DNA of 64,000 nt from Rhyacophila brunnea (lineage: Eukaryota; Arthropoda; Insecta; Trichoptera; Rhyacophilidae): contig JAGYXB010000657.1 of NCBI GenBank assembly GCA_022495005.1, forward strand, positions 124,001 to 188,000, in the 5' to 3' direction. This document shows positions 55,841 through 64,000 of this stretch, piece after piece. Every line of letters starts with the position of its first letter. The stretch's first letter is position 1. The notes under the pieces were generated by a model that saw only the letters and a program-made list of their open reading frames with translations, was not told the DNA's origin and did not search any database. A program made the position numbers and the translations under genes.

Positions 55841-56667
55841 CAGTCGTCGGCAAACTGCGGCTCTTTGGCCCCTTGAGTGCGGCTCTGCCACAGATGCTCT
55901 CTGCCATATTTGACAAGACTACAAAGAAGAAGCAAAGAAAATGGAAGAGGATAACCGTAAATGTAATGTTGAATAGACCGAGACTTCGAGTTTATTCAAA
56001 ACTTAAATGGCTTACCGACCTGTATTTATGTGTTGGGAAAAATTGGCGCATTCAAATTTAGAGAGATACTACAACTAAAAACTCGTAATTTTGCGCTAAA
56101 TATTCTGTCGATGATGCAAAGAAGAAAGCAGCTGAGGAGAAGAGTCAAGAAAAATAAAGTTCTGTATTTAATTAGGTACTGAATAAAATCTTTTAACAAT
56201 GTTAATATTGTAAGTTTTGTGGTTAGTAAAAAGATTTACAAGAGAGGAAATCAAGAGTAAATTGAGAAATCCATTTATTGATGAGAACCTGGAATCGTGC
56301 TTAAAATTAAATCAACAACATACGAACCTGACTTACACAAACTTTAAAAAGAGATGCAAGGCCATTATTCACATTGAGTTTGTCAGTCATTGTCATGATT
56401 CAATTTTATGGATACCTGACTTACAATTTAATTTTTATTAATAAATAAGATCATTATTACGTATGATATTCAGTTTTATTCAATGTACCTACCTATAATT
56501 TAATTAGGACTTAAACTTTAACTAAAGTTTATTAAGTAAATTAGCAGTGTACTTACTTACTACCAACGTATATAATTTAAGTTTAAGAAATTTGGCTCTC
56601 ATAAGAAATCTCAATCGTTGTACTGTTGATATTTGGCTCTATTGACTAATGAGTTTGCCGACCACTG
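55841..56667 (+). mobile_element. hAT-4 inside hAT-2, 8-bp target duplication (7/8)
   Basis: GGCTAGGG (55833-55840) and GGCTCGGG (56668-56675) flank it. The left terminus CAGTCGTCGGCAAACTGCGG and the reverse-complemented right terminus CAGTGGTCGGCAAACTCATT are inverted repeats of ~16 bp. 827 bp with degraded transposase sequence. Confidence 0.85.
56217..56441 (+). pseudogene. hAT transposase C-terminal remnant (GTF2IRD2-like)
   Basis: A frame with KRFTREEIKSKLRNPFIDEN and LESCLKLNQQHTNLTYTNF, ending at 56441. NPF-DENLESCLKL resembles the extreme C-terminus of GTF2IRD2/EPM2AIP1-type hAT transposases. Upstream, 55873-56160 holds short frames such as ALPQMLSAIF that may be the N-terminal part, with most of the protein deleted in between. 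Assignment is by motif memory only. Confidence 0.5.
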
Positions 56668-57300
56668 GGCTCGGGTATTTGACGGGCCCCCTATCCACCG
56701 CTTAGATTAAAAGCAGTGTGAAACACTACATTAACGTTTTTCAAAATGTGTTTTAGTTCAAATTGAGGGTACTTATACAGTGAATTATTGGCGATTTTCA
56801 AGACATCTACTTTAGTAATGGAGCTGGATCTGGTCAACCCGACACGCCGGGCCCCCCACAGCCTGGGCCCCCAGGCTAGAGCCCTGTCAACCCTCCCCAG
56901 CCATGACCTATACCACTCCGGAATTCGGGTGGACACCGAGAATTTCATTAGGGAACGGGTTTCTGAAAAAACCTGACATTAGTGTTTCGAAATTTTTGTG
57001 TTAGAAATTTAAATCTAAGAAATTTTACTAAAAAGGGTGCTGGAGAATTACAAATCATTTTTTGCCGTGTTATTTGTCTAAGCCCAAGGTATAGTTTATT
57101 GGCTTTCGCTTTCAATGTGTAAAATCATCCTGATGATTTTTATATTTTGAGGGGGGCCAAGGCCCCCTGCCCTTCCCCTTGGTGCGCCACTGATCTGCAC
57201 ATTGTATTCTAAGTTCAATGAAAACAAATAAGTTTAACTGATAAAATTTACTGTACTCCATTTATGTCGAATCTTAACAGCACACGCCACTGATACATAT

Positions 57301-58131
57301 GAATATATAAGTATTTATCTTGAATTATCTATAACGCATGAAATAAAACATATGAAAATATTTAAGAGAGAGTGAGTCGACGAGAAAATGTATTATTGCG
57401 ATACTGTTTGACCTATACTACGATAAACAATTCTTCCTATATGATAGCGATATAAAAAATATATACCTATTCTTCTGATGTGACTGTCGTAATTATTATT
57501 AGATGCATGGATTCAAACGCTGCTCAAAGAAATATGTGTGTTGAAATAATGATTCGGTTAGCTAAAGGCGAACGTTGCTCAGGGTAAAAAATATGGCTAA
57601 CGGTAAGGTTTCTAAAACCACGTTATTATCTTATATTAATTATTTGTGTTCAATTACTTGTAACGCATGAGAGAAAATATAATATGAAAATGTGTAAGAG
57701 AGAGCGACACTGGGAGAAGACGTATTAAGTATAAACGAAAATTCTAAATTTGAAAAAAAAACGGATAAGTAGATCATTTATTTTAATTGGGCCGTGAAAC
57801 AAAACAAATTAGACTCTCATTATAATTTGACAGTTGCTTACTAACAGTACGGTAAGTATTAGTGTGTTATTCAATATATTTAAGCGTAATCATTTTATAA
57901 ATAGTATGGTATTGTAACATACTGTGAATTTAAGCAACATATACAATCAATCAGACTTCTACGTTTCCGTGTGAAGTTTATACTAATTCATTGTCTTTGA
58001 TTCGACTAGTCTCTTATAAATCATCGTGATATATTTGAAATAATATAATACACGCTATTGACTTTCTTCTTCTAAATAAAAAAAATAGATTGAATTTCAA
58101 AATTATAATGAAATATAATATATATTATTAG
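57301..58131. other. Unassigned stretch with an internal direct repeat
   Basis: About 57315-57395 and 57649-57730 are similar (TAACGCATGA, ATATGAAAAT, AAGAGAGAG, then GACGAGAAAATG against GGGAGAAGACG). An old local duplication or an unrecognised repeat. Confidence 0.4.
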
Positions 58132-58144
58132 AATATATAACAAT

Positions 58145-58867
58145 TATTTTCACCTGTTCGAGCTGAGTGCCATTGATGAGGATCTCTTTTTGGCCCGCAA
58201 AGCAGTTGAACATGACTTTCGTCTTTGTTACATTTATTTTCAAACCTCCATCTAATCCATCTATCTGGGACAACAAGTGTCTATGGATGGATGTATATTT
58301 GATGAAATTGTTCGCAGAGTAAAGCTAGGCTGGAGTGTTTTTGGCCACCTGAATAATGTCTTTACAAGTGACCTTCTACTGTGCCTAAAGCGTAAAGTGT
58401 TCAACCAGTGTGTGCTTCCCGTGATCACATATGCGTGTAAAACATGGACCCTAAGTAAAAGAGATATCCAGAAATCCTTAAAGTGGCACAACGTGGTATG
58501 GAGAGGTGCATGCTGGGTATAGCGCGAAAGGACAACAAAAGGAATGAGTGGATAAGGAAGCAGACAAGGGTTTGCGATGTAATAGAATTTATTAAAAGCC
58601 TTAAATGGAGATGGGCTGGACACATAACCCGAAGAAGAGACAATCGTTGGACAAATCTAGCCATTCAGTGGTATCGAAGAAGTACAAAACGTCCGTAAGG
58701 TAGACCTAGAGGCCACTGGATTGATGAAATGATAAAATTCTGCGGAAGTACGTGGCAACGCAATGCACAGGACCGAGAGAAGTGGAAGCAGCTTGAAGAG
58801 GCCTTCATCCAGTGGTGGATAGATTCCGGCTGATGACGATGATGATAATAATAACAAATATTATTAT
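58145..58867 (+). mobile_element. RTE-2 insertion with inverted 5' part and 13-bp target duplication
   Basis: AATATATAACAAT lies at 58132-58144 and 58868-58880. The first ~115 bp are in reverse orientation to the remainder. The 3' end is GATGACGATGATGATAATAA, the short-repeat tail of RTE elements. This is the pattern left by twin priming in non-LTR retrotransposition. Confidence 0.85.
58151..58833 (+). pseudogene. RTE-2 reverse transcriptase C-terminal region, part inverted
   Basis: Minus strand 58262-58151 encodes GLKINVTKTKVMFNCFAGQK followed by EILINGTQLEQV. Plus strand 58262-58833 continues with YLGQQVSMDGCIFDEIVRR, KVFNQCVLPVITYACKTWTL, then after a frameshift near 58483 VAQRGMERCMLGIARKDNKR, SLKWRWAGHITRR and a final WIDSG with TGA at 58831-58833. 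TAA at 58697-58699 replaces an expected glutamine codon. These are the post-palm, thumb and C-terminal parts of an insect RTE-type endonuclease-reverse transcriptase. The palm with the catalytic aspartates is not present. Confidence 0.85.
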
Positions 58868-58880
58868 AATATATAACAAT

Positions 58881-59174
58881 ATTATTGTTATACTAATATG
58901 CCAACAGTGAATATAATTAAAGTTTATCTTCTGTTCACCTTTTCAAATACAGAAATCACGTTTCAAATTACACAACGTGTTTCCTATTTTAAACTGCATT
59001 GCCTCTGCGGGATTAGTTTGTTCTACGAGAGATTATCTGCAGAAACTGCTGTTAAATGTACATTCACAATAATATTACGTTCTTGAAAGAATAACTAGAA
59101 AATATATATAAATAACTAGAAATATATATATATATATATTTAGGTAACAAAAATGTTGTAATATAATATTATTG
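58881..59174. other. Spacer with (TA)n
   Basis: ATATATATATATATATTTAGG near 59125-59143; nothing else. Confidence 0.4.
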
Positions 59175-59560
59175 TAAAGTTGCTGGCGGCGCTTCTCAGT
59201 AGACTGTAATTGTGGTAGATTCCAGATGCTGGGGGAGGACGGTTACACGCGGATTTAATCCAGGCACAGACCTTTGATGTCGATACGGCTGGCGCGCTGG
59301 AGCTGGATCCATATTCACGCACTCACGCACTGGTAAACCGACGATTATGTCACTCTCACGGTTTTACTTGTGTTTTGGAATGAATGATGATGACAAGTTC
59401 AGGATGGACGATAAACGTGACGTTCGCTCAAATTATATCAAATTAAGCGTAACTAATGTCGAACTGATGCTTTATGGATGAGTCACACTGTACGCACAGC
59501 GGTTTACAGTCAATTCAATAATGCCGGTATCGACAGTTTGACAGATGTTGTATCGACGGA
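59175..59560. repeat. Rep-D copy, second subfamily
   Basis: TGGCGGCGCTTCTCAGTAG, CCAGGCACAGACCTTTGATG, GGCTGGCGCGCTGGAGCTGG and GTCACTCTCACGG are shared with 41935-42300 and, more distantly, 1.5 and 3.6 kb. Confidence 0.55.
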
Positions 59561-59997
59561 GTTCGTAATGTGACTGTAATGAGCTTGCCAACATGCCTGG
59601 AAGTATAAAAATGATTGTGGGAGGTAGGTTGTAGGAATTTGTATGGAATTAGCGCTTTTTGTTATTTCTTTCAAAACTTTTTCTTTTAAAGCAGTTTCTG
59701 TGGTTCACAAGTGAGTCGGAGCGTTTATGAACTAAACGAAAGTAATGTGTTGTCTATCTAATAAAGTACTGTATAAATGACCGGATCGGTTGAAATCTCA
59801 CAGTATTATGCGGATAAAATGGCAATTGGAATGCAGTTATCGAGGCTCTCTCCCTCCCCGTTTTGCCAACTTTGAGGGTCTATCCGGTTCAACTTTGTTT
59901 TTTCTTTTGTTTCTTTATCTGCACAGTGGTATCACTTTTGAGTTTTTTTTACTATACAGAAAATGAGATTATAAATTTAATATAGATGGTTTTTTAT
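59561..59997. other. Unassigned stretch
   Basis: Nothing recognised. Confidence 0.4.
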
Positions 59998-60001
59998 TTA
60001 A

Positions 60002-60368
60002 AGCTATAATTTAGCTGGGGCACGGTCTAAAACGATCGTGACTACGCGAAGCGAAGATTGTGCAAATGACGTGTGCAGAAAAAAACATAATTTGTCATAA
60101 AAAGTCAACGTACGTCCATTTAATGTTATGTTTATTGTTCTATTACTAATAATAATAATAATATATTGATTGACATGTTTTCTTTTTCAAGTAAATGGGT
60201 AACGTTTTTTAGTCATATTTACACGATTTAAGAATTAATTCCCACGTCGCCATCAAAAAACAAATTGACGTGTTCATAGCACGACTTTCGCTCTCCGATT
60301 GCCAGCCAGTCAGAAATATCGTCGCACCTATAGTTGAAAATTATTTGCTGTTTCACTGAAGAATGCTC
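60002..60368. mobile_element. pB-1, piggyBac-like MITE, copy 3
   Basis: TTAA at 59998-60001; the right flank is degraded to TAAA. The left part GGGGCACGGTCTAAAACG and the later AACGTACGTCCATTTAATG and CACCTATAGTTGAAAATTA are collinear with copy 2. 367 bp, non-coding. Confidence 0.75.
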
Positions 60369-60884
60369 TAAAATGATTTTTGAGCCTGCTAAGAGAGTTA
60401 TTGGTTGAAGCCAGTTCCCATACAGCTTGTCGCTTTCTCAATGACGATAATGATGCATTATTATCACTGTAATAAGTAAAAACCCTCCACCGATAATGGT
60501 AATTGTTTTCTTGGTTCTCACAAAAAACCCCCTATCGCATTTCGGCTATCGAAACCGAAACGATCCCATCGACGGTCGCCGGGCAACTTTTCCTATGATT
60601 TCTTTTAGTTTATCTAGATGGCGGGTCATAAATCTCGGAAAAACCAATCTATACGACGTCGATGGCGATATATATCGCGGCGGTGTCCGTACCAAAAGTT
60701 GTTTTCACTGCGAGCAAAAATAATAGCCCCCTTTACTTAACATAATACAGTAATGCGAAAAGCTTATTATATATCAGAGTACTCGCGGAAAATGGGTACT
60801 TAATTAAAGTAATATTTAACTGAAAAACACCTCACATATATTTCACTCACTAGAAAAAATCATATTTAAAAAAGAATACGAAAC
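60369..60884. other. Unassigned stretch, small CG-containing block
   Basis: About 60530-60690 is GC-richer with many CG dinucleotides and an open frame (60496-60723), but the protein has no motif I recognise and no second copy is present here. Confidence 0.4.
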
Positions 60885-60957
60885 TCGACAGGATTTAAAC
60901 CCGTATAACCATTGGTGTCACGCCAATCTGTGGATCAACCAATTAATTATTCTACGA
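60885..60957 (-). mobile_element. tRNA-like SINE head
   Basis: Minus strand: TTAATTGGTTG (A-box region), a 5-bp anticodon stem ATTGG/CCAAT around a 7-base loop without the expected T33, and ACGGGTTTAAATCCTGT as T-arm. The spacing fits a tRNA, but the acceptor stem is short and the loop abnormal, so it is a tRNA-derived relic. It ends just before the Mu-1 target duplication. Confidence 0.6.
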
Positions 60958-60963
60958 GCCTCC

Positions 60964-61369
60964 GGTTACATGTAAGTTGTACGTATGCAGTTCATCGTGG
61001 GATACTTATTCGTGCGCCGCAGTACGCGAAACATGAGTTCGTACAACATTTTATCAAATGGCGAGTTCTTCGTTGAACATTTCACCGTGGGATACATTTG
61101 TACGTATCTTACAAAATGCGGCGATAGTTTGCAAATAGTACTGTTCCAATTAGATTAATCCTTACCTAACCTAACCTAACCTAACCTAGTAAAGACATCT
61201 CATAAAATTTGCCACATGTTGTAGCATACGTACAAATATACTCCACGGTGAAATGGTCAACGAAAAACACTTCATTTGATTGAATGTTACACGAACTCAT
61301 GTTTCACGTACTGCGGCGCAGGAATAAATGTCCTGCGGTGAACTGTTCACGTAAAAAATTCCGGATACG
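60964..61369. mobile_element. Mu-1 copy 4, with (CCTAA)4 centre
   Basis: 9-bp flanks CGAGCCTCC (60955-60963) and CAAGCCTCC (61370-61378) match at 8 of 9. Arms are as in copy 1 (GGTTACATGTAAGTTGTACG; CGTGCGCCGCAGTACG). At 61165-61189 the centre has four CCTAA units and one CCTAG, the complement of the insect telomere unit TTAGG. Confidence 0.88.
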
Positions 61370-61378
61370 CAAGCCTCC

Positions 61379-61646
61379 TATCTAATTATGACAATTTAAA
61401 CTAGTTGGTCATACTTATCAAATGAAATTGCTTATCAAATTACGTAATTATTGTAGCTTTTTCAATTTATTTATTTTTTACATACTGTTGACAATACAAA
61501 TTATAAGTTTAAGAAGTTCACAACATGACATGAAACATTATTACGAAGACGAAAGAAAAAGAAAAGTAATAAAATGGATTAAAATGAAAATATAAAAAGA
61601 GAACACACAAAAGCAGCGAAAATACAATTATACATATTATAGAAGT
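61379..61646. other. Spacer
   Basis: Nothing recognised. Confidence 0.35.
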
Positions 61647-61930
61647 TCAAAGAAGTACACCGAGTTTGCTAAGGAGACCCTATTTTAAGGATTTATAAAA
61701 TAGCGTCCACCTAAACTCACCCTCACGCAAGTGGAATATATCAACGAAGAAATTTGGTTGAACATAGTTATCGCCCTCCCAATTGGCATTACCAGTGGTA
61801 GGTTGGTTCTGCACCTTGGGAGAATAAGCAACTGGTGCTCCCTATTTCTAAGATAGTTATCAGGGACACACAGGTCAACACTGTCTAGAATGACAGAGTT
61901 CTCATTTATACCTCGTATACGTAGCTAAAT
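61647..61930 (-). pseudogene. Jk-1 LINE 3' end, minus strand
   Basis: Plus strand reads the reverse of the Jk-1 tail: AAGTACACCGAG, GCGTCCACCTAAACTCACCC, GTTATCGCCCTCCCAATTGG, GTTCTGCACCTTGGGAGAA. Codons for the RTNL...GRAI block are interrupted by deletions. It faces away from the plus-strand copy that follows. Confidence 0.7.
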
Positions 61931-62019
61931 AAAGACCTCTTCTAATATATGGTATTTATATATCTGAGGTGTTTTCAAGTTATGTATGTTCAATATGTAT
62001 ATGTATGTATATGGCTGTA

Positions 62020-62590
62020 TGGATATTATCCGTGGCTCTATCCGACTGACTTTCTCTTAGGTATGCTAACATACTGTAGCTTAAAATATAGAAGGGATCT
62101 TTATTTTGCTACATATTTTTTCCGACTTATACGCGGCGTAAATGTGAATTCTGCCATTCTTGGTGGTGTTAGCTTGTGTGTCTCTGATAATTACCTTAGG
62201 AATCGAGGACATCCGTTGTTTGTTCTTCCAAGGTGCAGAACTAACCTGCCATTAATGATGCCAATTGGGAGGGCAATAACCATGTTTAATGAAATCGCTT
62301 CGGATATTGATATATTCCACTTACGTGAGGGTGAATTTGGGTGGACGTTGTTTATAAGTTTTTAAGATAGGGTCTATCGATAGTTCACTCTGTGTGCTTC
62401 CATTTACTTTTATTTATGTTATGTTATTTTATTTCTCATTTTATTACTTATCGTATTATTAACGCACATTGCTCTGTATTTATATTTCAAAAATTGTCAA
62501 CAATTATTTTATGTCATGTCGTGAACGCTTTTTATTTGTAATTTGTTATGTTCATTATATGTAAAATAAATAAATTTGATTTGATTTGAA
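62020..62590 (+). pseudogene. Jk-1 LINE reverse transcriptase C-terminus, longest copy
   Basis: One open frame to the stop at 62363-62365: YPTDFLLGMLTYCSLKYRRD, YFFRLIRGVN, CVSDNYLRNRGHPLF, PRCRTNLPLMMPIGRAITMF, NEIASDIDIFHLREGEF. Only this C-terminal ~115 residues remain, and the LINE similarity starts near 62025. The 3' UTR to ~62575 matches the 35-kb copy, ending in ATAAATAAATTTGATTTG repeats. Confidence 0.8.
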
Positions 62591-63300
62591 TATTATATGG
62601 AATGTGACATTCTCAAAATCTTAATCTCTAATCTAAAAAAGATATGGTTTATTAAAAAAGTAATATTTGTTTTTGTCTGAATCAATTTACGCCAAATAAT
62701 ATAATAACTTTGGACGTACCCTTGAAGGAAACAGTAAGTTAGTAGTACAGTTTATTTTACTCAGTTTAAAAACAATATTGCATAATACGAAAGGTTTTTA
62801 TCTCGTACTTGATAAGCATATTGACGTAACGTAAAACTAAGTAATTACGATCTCGTTGCATAGATGACATCTTACTAAACAGTCAATGACGTCATGTCAA
62901 CGTCGCTTTACCGATGAAAACTGTATCAATTTAAAAAAAAACGGTGTGTGTACTTATGTACGCGCGTTAGAAGTTATACTTCTTTGGCGTAACAAAACAA
63001 AAACAAAACTTGTGATAAACTAGATTCTTCGACTAGCTCTTAATTATCTTGTTAAATTACACACTCATAAAAAAGGACCGCTTATTGGAATGCCGTTAGT
63101 TTATTTCTACATAATTTAACTTATATTACTAAATTATATAGTTATTTATCGTTGTTTTTATTTTTAAAGTAACAACTGCTACTATGACGTTTAATATTTT
63201 TTTTACCTAATCAATTGCAAATGGCCGACAATAATAAATTCGCTTTCTAGGAACGGAACAATCCTAAACTATAATTTATTATACTGTATAATCGTCACGA
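62591..63300. other. Unassigned AT-rich stretch
   Basis: About 62950-63005 (ATACTTCTTTGGCGTAACAA) is the inverse of a block near 20165-20215. Nothing else. Confidence 0.4.
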
Positions 63301-63311
63301 TTGCGGTATCA

Positions 63312-63385
63312 TTCTGTGGCGTAACGGTTGTGTGTTCGGCTGATAACCGAACAATCGTCGGTTCGAATACAATCGAGTGTGTTTT
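63312..63385 (+). mobile_element. tRNA-like SINE head
   Basis: TGTGGCGTAACGGTTG (A-box region), TTCGGCTGATAACCGAA (5-bp anticodon stem with loop CTGATAA, anticodon GAT if read as a tRNA), GTCGGTTCGAATACAA (B-box). The acceptor and D stems do not pair, and a T-run follows, so it is a SINE head and not a tRNA gene. Confidence 0.55.
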
Positions 63386-63794
63386 TTTTGTATGTAAAAA
63401 TAAATTATGTGTGACATGTCACACGCCAAAAATACACTGTGATCTGATTTTCCAAGCGCGCCTAAAGAAGTATAACTTAAAAAATTACGATTTTCTGCAT
63501 GTAAATGTTAAAAATATTTATTTATTAATTATTGACATACAATGTTTAAAGTATAAAAACCGTTCAATATAAATTATATACAATAAATTTGAAACTGTAA
63601 ATTTTCTATTATGCAACAAAATTGGCCTTTGTGCCAACCAAGTCGGATGGTCCGATGGGCCCAACAACTGGGTTAACTGATTTGAGCAGGTTTTTCTTTT
63701 CTGTAAATATTTATGGACATTTTCCACTATATGGATATGTTGAACTTATAAAAATAACCAAGCTCATAAAGCCTATGAACGAACCCAAAGTTCA
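63386..63794. other. Unassigned stretch
   Basis: Nothing recognised. Confidence 0.35.
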
Positions 63795-63946
63795 TTCCAT
63801 GAGGCACTAAACGACTACAAGGGCCGCTGGATGGAGGAACTAATAAAGTTCGATAGTCTCACATGGCAGCGAATAACTAGGAAACAAGAAGAGTCGAAGA
63901 AGCTAGGGAAGCCATCCGACAGTAGATCGACCTAGGATGATGATGA
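63795..63946 (+). pseudogene. RTE-2 3' end relic
   Basis: Reads RWMEELIKFDSLTWQRITRK then EESKKLGKPSD in broken frame, matching the last ~45 codons of RTE-2, and ends GGATGATGATGATGAT. 5' truncated. Confidence 0.7.
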
Positions 63947-64000
63947 TGATATAAAATTATTATTGGAAAACCTTCAAATTGAGAGTTGACTTATGTTGCA

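Larger units (their letters stand above)
54609..57192. mobile_element. hAT-2, perfect 8-bp target duplication, carries two further hAT insertions
   Basis: ATCTGCAC lies at 54601-54608 and 57193-57200. The left terminus is CAGTGGCGCACCCAGGAT and the reverse-complemented right terminus CAGTGGCGCACCAAGGGG. A G/C-rich subterminal GGGGGGCCC is mirrored by GGCCAAGGCCCCC. It sits exactly in the hAT-1 sequence, as uninterrupted copies show. No own transposase could be recognised in the remaining ~1 kb. Confidence 0.9.
53844..57292. mobile_element. hAT-1 copy, outermost element of a nest
   Basis: The left terminus is CAGTGGCGAAGGGTGGATG (53844) and the right end is AACAGCACACGCCACTG (57292). Removing the nested insertions leaves the usual hAT-1 order: TAGTGTTTGTTAGTTTT, AAACCCTGCTTAAT, core palindrome, AACACCATCTGCAC, CATTTATGTCGAATC. 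The 8-bp flanks do not match, so one border may be altered. Confidence 0.7.

Noticed and set aside
58261..58664. Minus-strand frames of 79-120 codons
   Set aside because: Antisense shadows of the RTE-2 coding sequence on the plus strand.
60885..60957. Possible tRNA gene on the minus strand
   Set aside because: Anticodon stem and T-arm are readable, but T33 is missing and the acceptor pairing is only a few bases.
61165..61189. True telomeric or interstitial telomere tract
   Set aside because: Only four to five units, and located at the same place inside each Mu-1 element, so it is an element part and not a chromosome-end remnant.
63312..63385. Possible tRNA-Ile (GAT) gene
   Set aside because: The anticodon arm and B-box are good, but the acceptor and D stems do not pair and a T-rich SINE-like segment follows. 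It is a SINE head.
1..64000. A host multi-exon gene spanning the window
   Set aside because: No string of exons with shared protein homology and splice sites could be made out; every recognisable coding stretch belongs to a mobile element.

Overview
The window looks like AT-rich intergenic DNA from an arthropod, most likely an insect. It contains no host gene, tRNA gene or rRNA gene that I can support. Nearly everything recognisable is transposable-element sequence, mostly decayed, and often inserted into other elements. The insect reading rests on three things: the mix of hAT, piggyBac-like, Harbinger-like, Mutator-like and Helitron DNA elements with RTE-like and Jockey/CR1-like LINEs and tRNA-derived SINEs; Helitron ends of a type common in insects; and short (CCTAA)n/(TTAGG)n tracts, the insect telomere motif, inside one element family. 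I cannot decide between Hemiptera, Lepidoptera or another order.

Layout. 0-10 kb: Rep-A (a ~500-bp family, eight copies window-wide), TIR-B, Rep-D, TTAA-flanked inverted elements (6.3-8.6 kb) and a truncated hAT-5. 10-20 kb: a SINE-2 copy, an RTE-1 relic, TIR-B copies, two Jockey-like 3' ends, a Harbinger-like MITE, a Mutator-like foldback element (Mu-1) and SINE-1 copies. 20-30 kb: a hAT-1 copy interrupted by an RTE-1 copy and a piggyBac-like MITE, an RTE-2 3' end on the minus strand, a second piggyBac-like MITE, a palindromic SINE-1 insertion with a 13-bp target duplication, and a compound inverted structure. 29.9-31.9 kb: a Helitron with both ends intact and a broken Pif1-type helicase gene. 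32-45 kb: SINE-1 split by a MITE, a TTAA element, more Rep-A and hAT-1, Mu-1, SINE-2. 46-47.5 kb: a Jockey-like LINE interrupted by a complete hAT-5. 48-53 kb: a GC-rich Harbinger-like MITE, the best RTE-1 copy, a SINE-3 and relics. 53.8-57.3 kb: a Russian-doll nest of hAT elements, three of them with recognisable 8-bp target duplications. 58-64 kb: an RTE-2 copy with an inverted 5' part, a third piggyBac-like MITE, the clearest Mu-1 copy, two Jockey-like 3' ends in inverted orientation and an RTE-2 tail.

The genes do not work together as a pathway. All coding remnants are reverse transcriptase C-termini, hAT transposase C-termini or Helitron helicase. The recognised ones are partial and nearly all carry stops, frameshifts or a lost catalytic residue, so I see no autonomous element. 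The value of the window is as an insertion record: target duplications give the order of events. The least ordinary structures are the palindromic short elements with long target duplications (27.4 and 5.9 kb), the Mu-1 family with telomere-type repeats at its centre, and the Rep-A family. I found no convincing new molecular system. All boundaries were read by eye and may be off by a few bases unless a target duplication fixes them.
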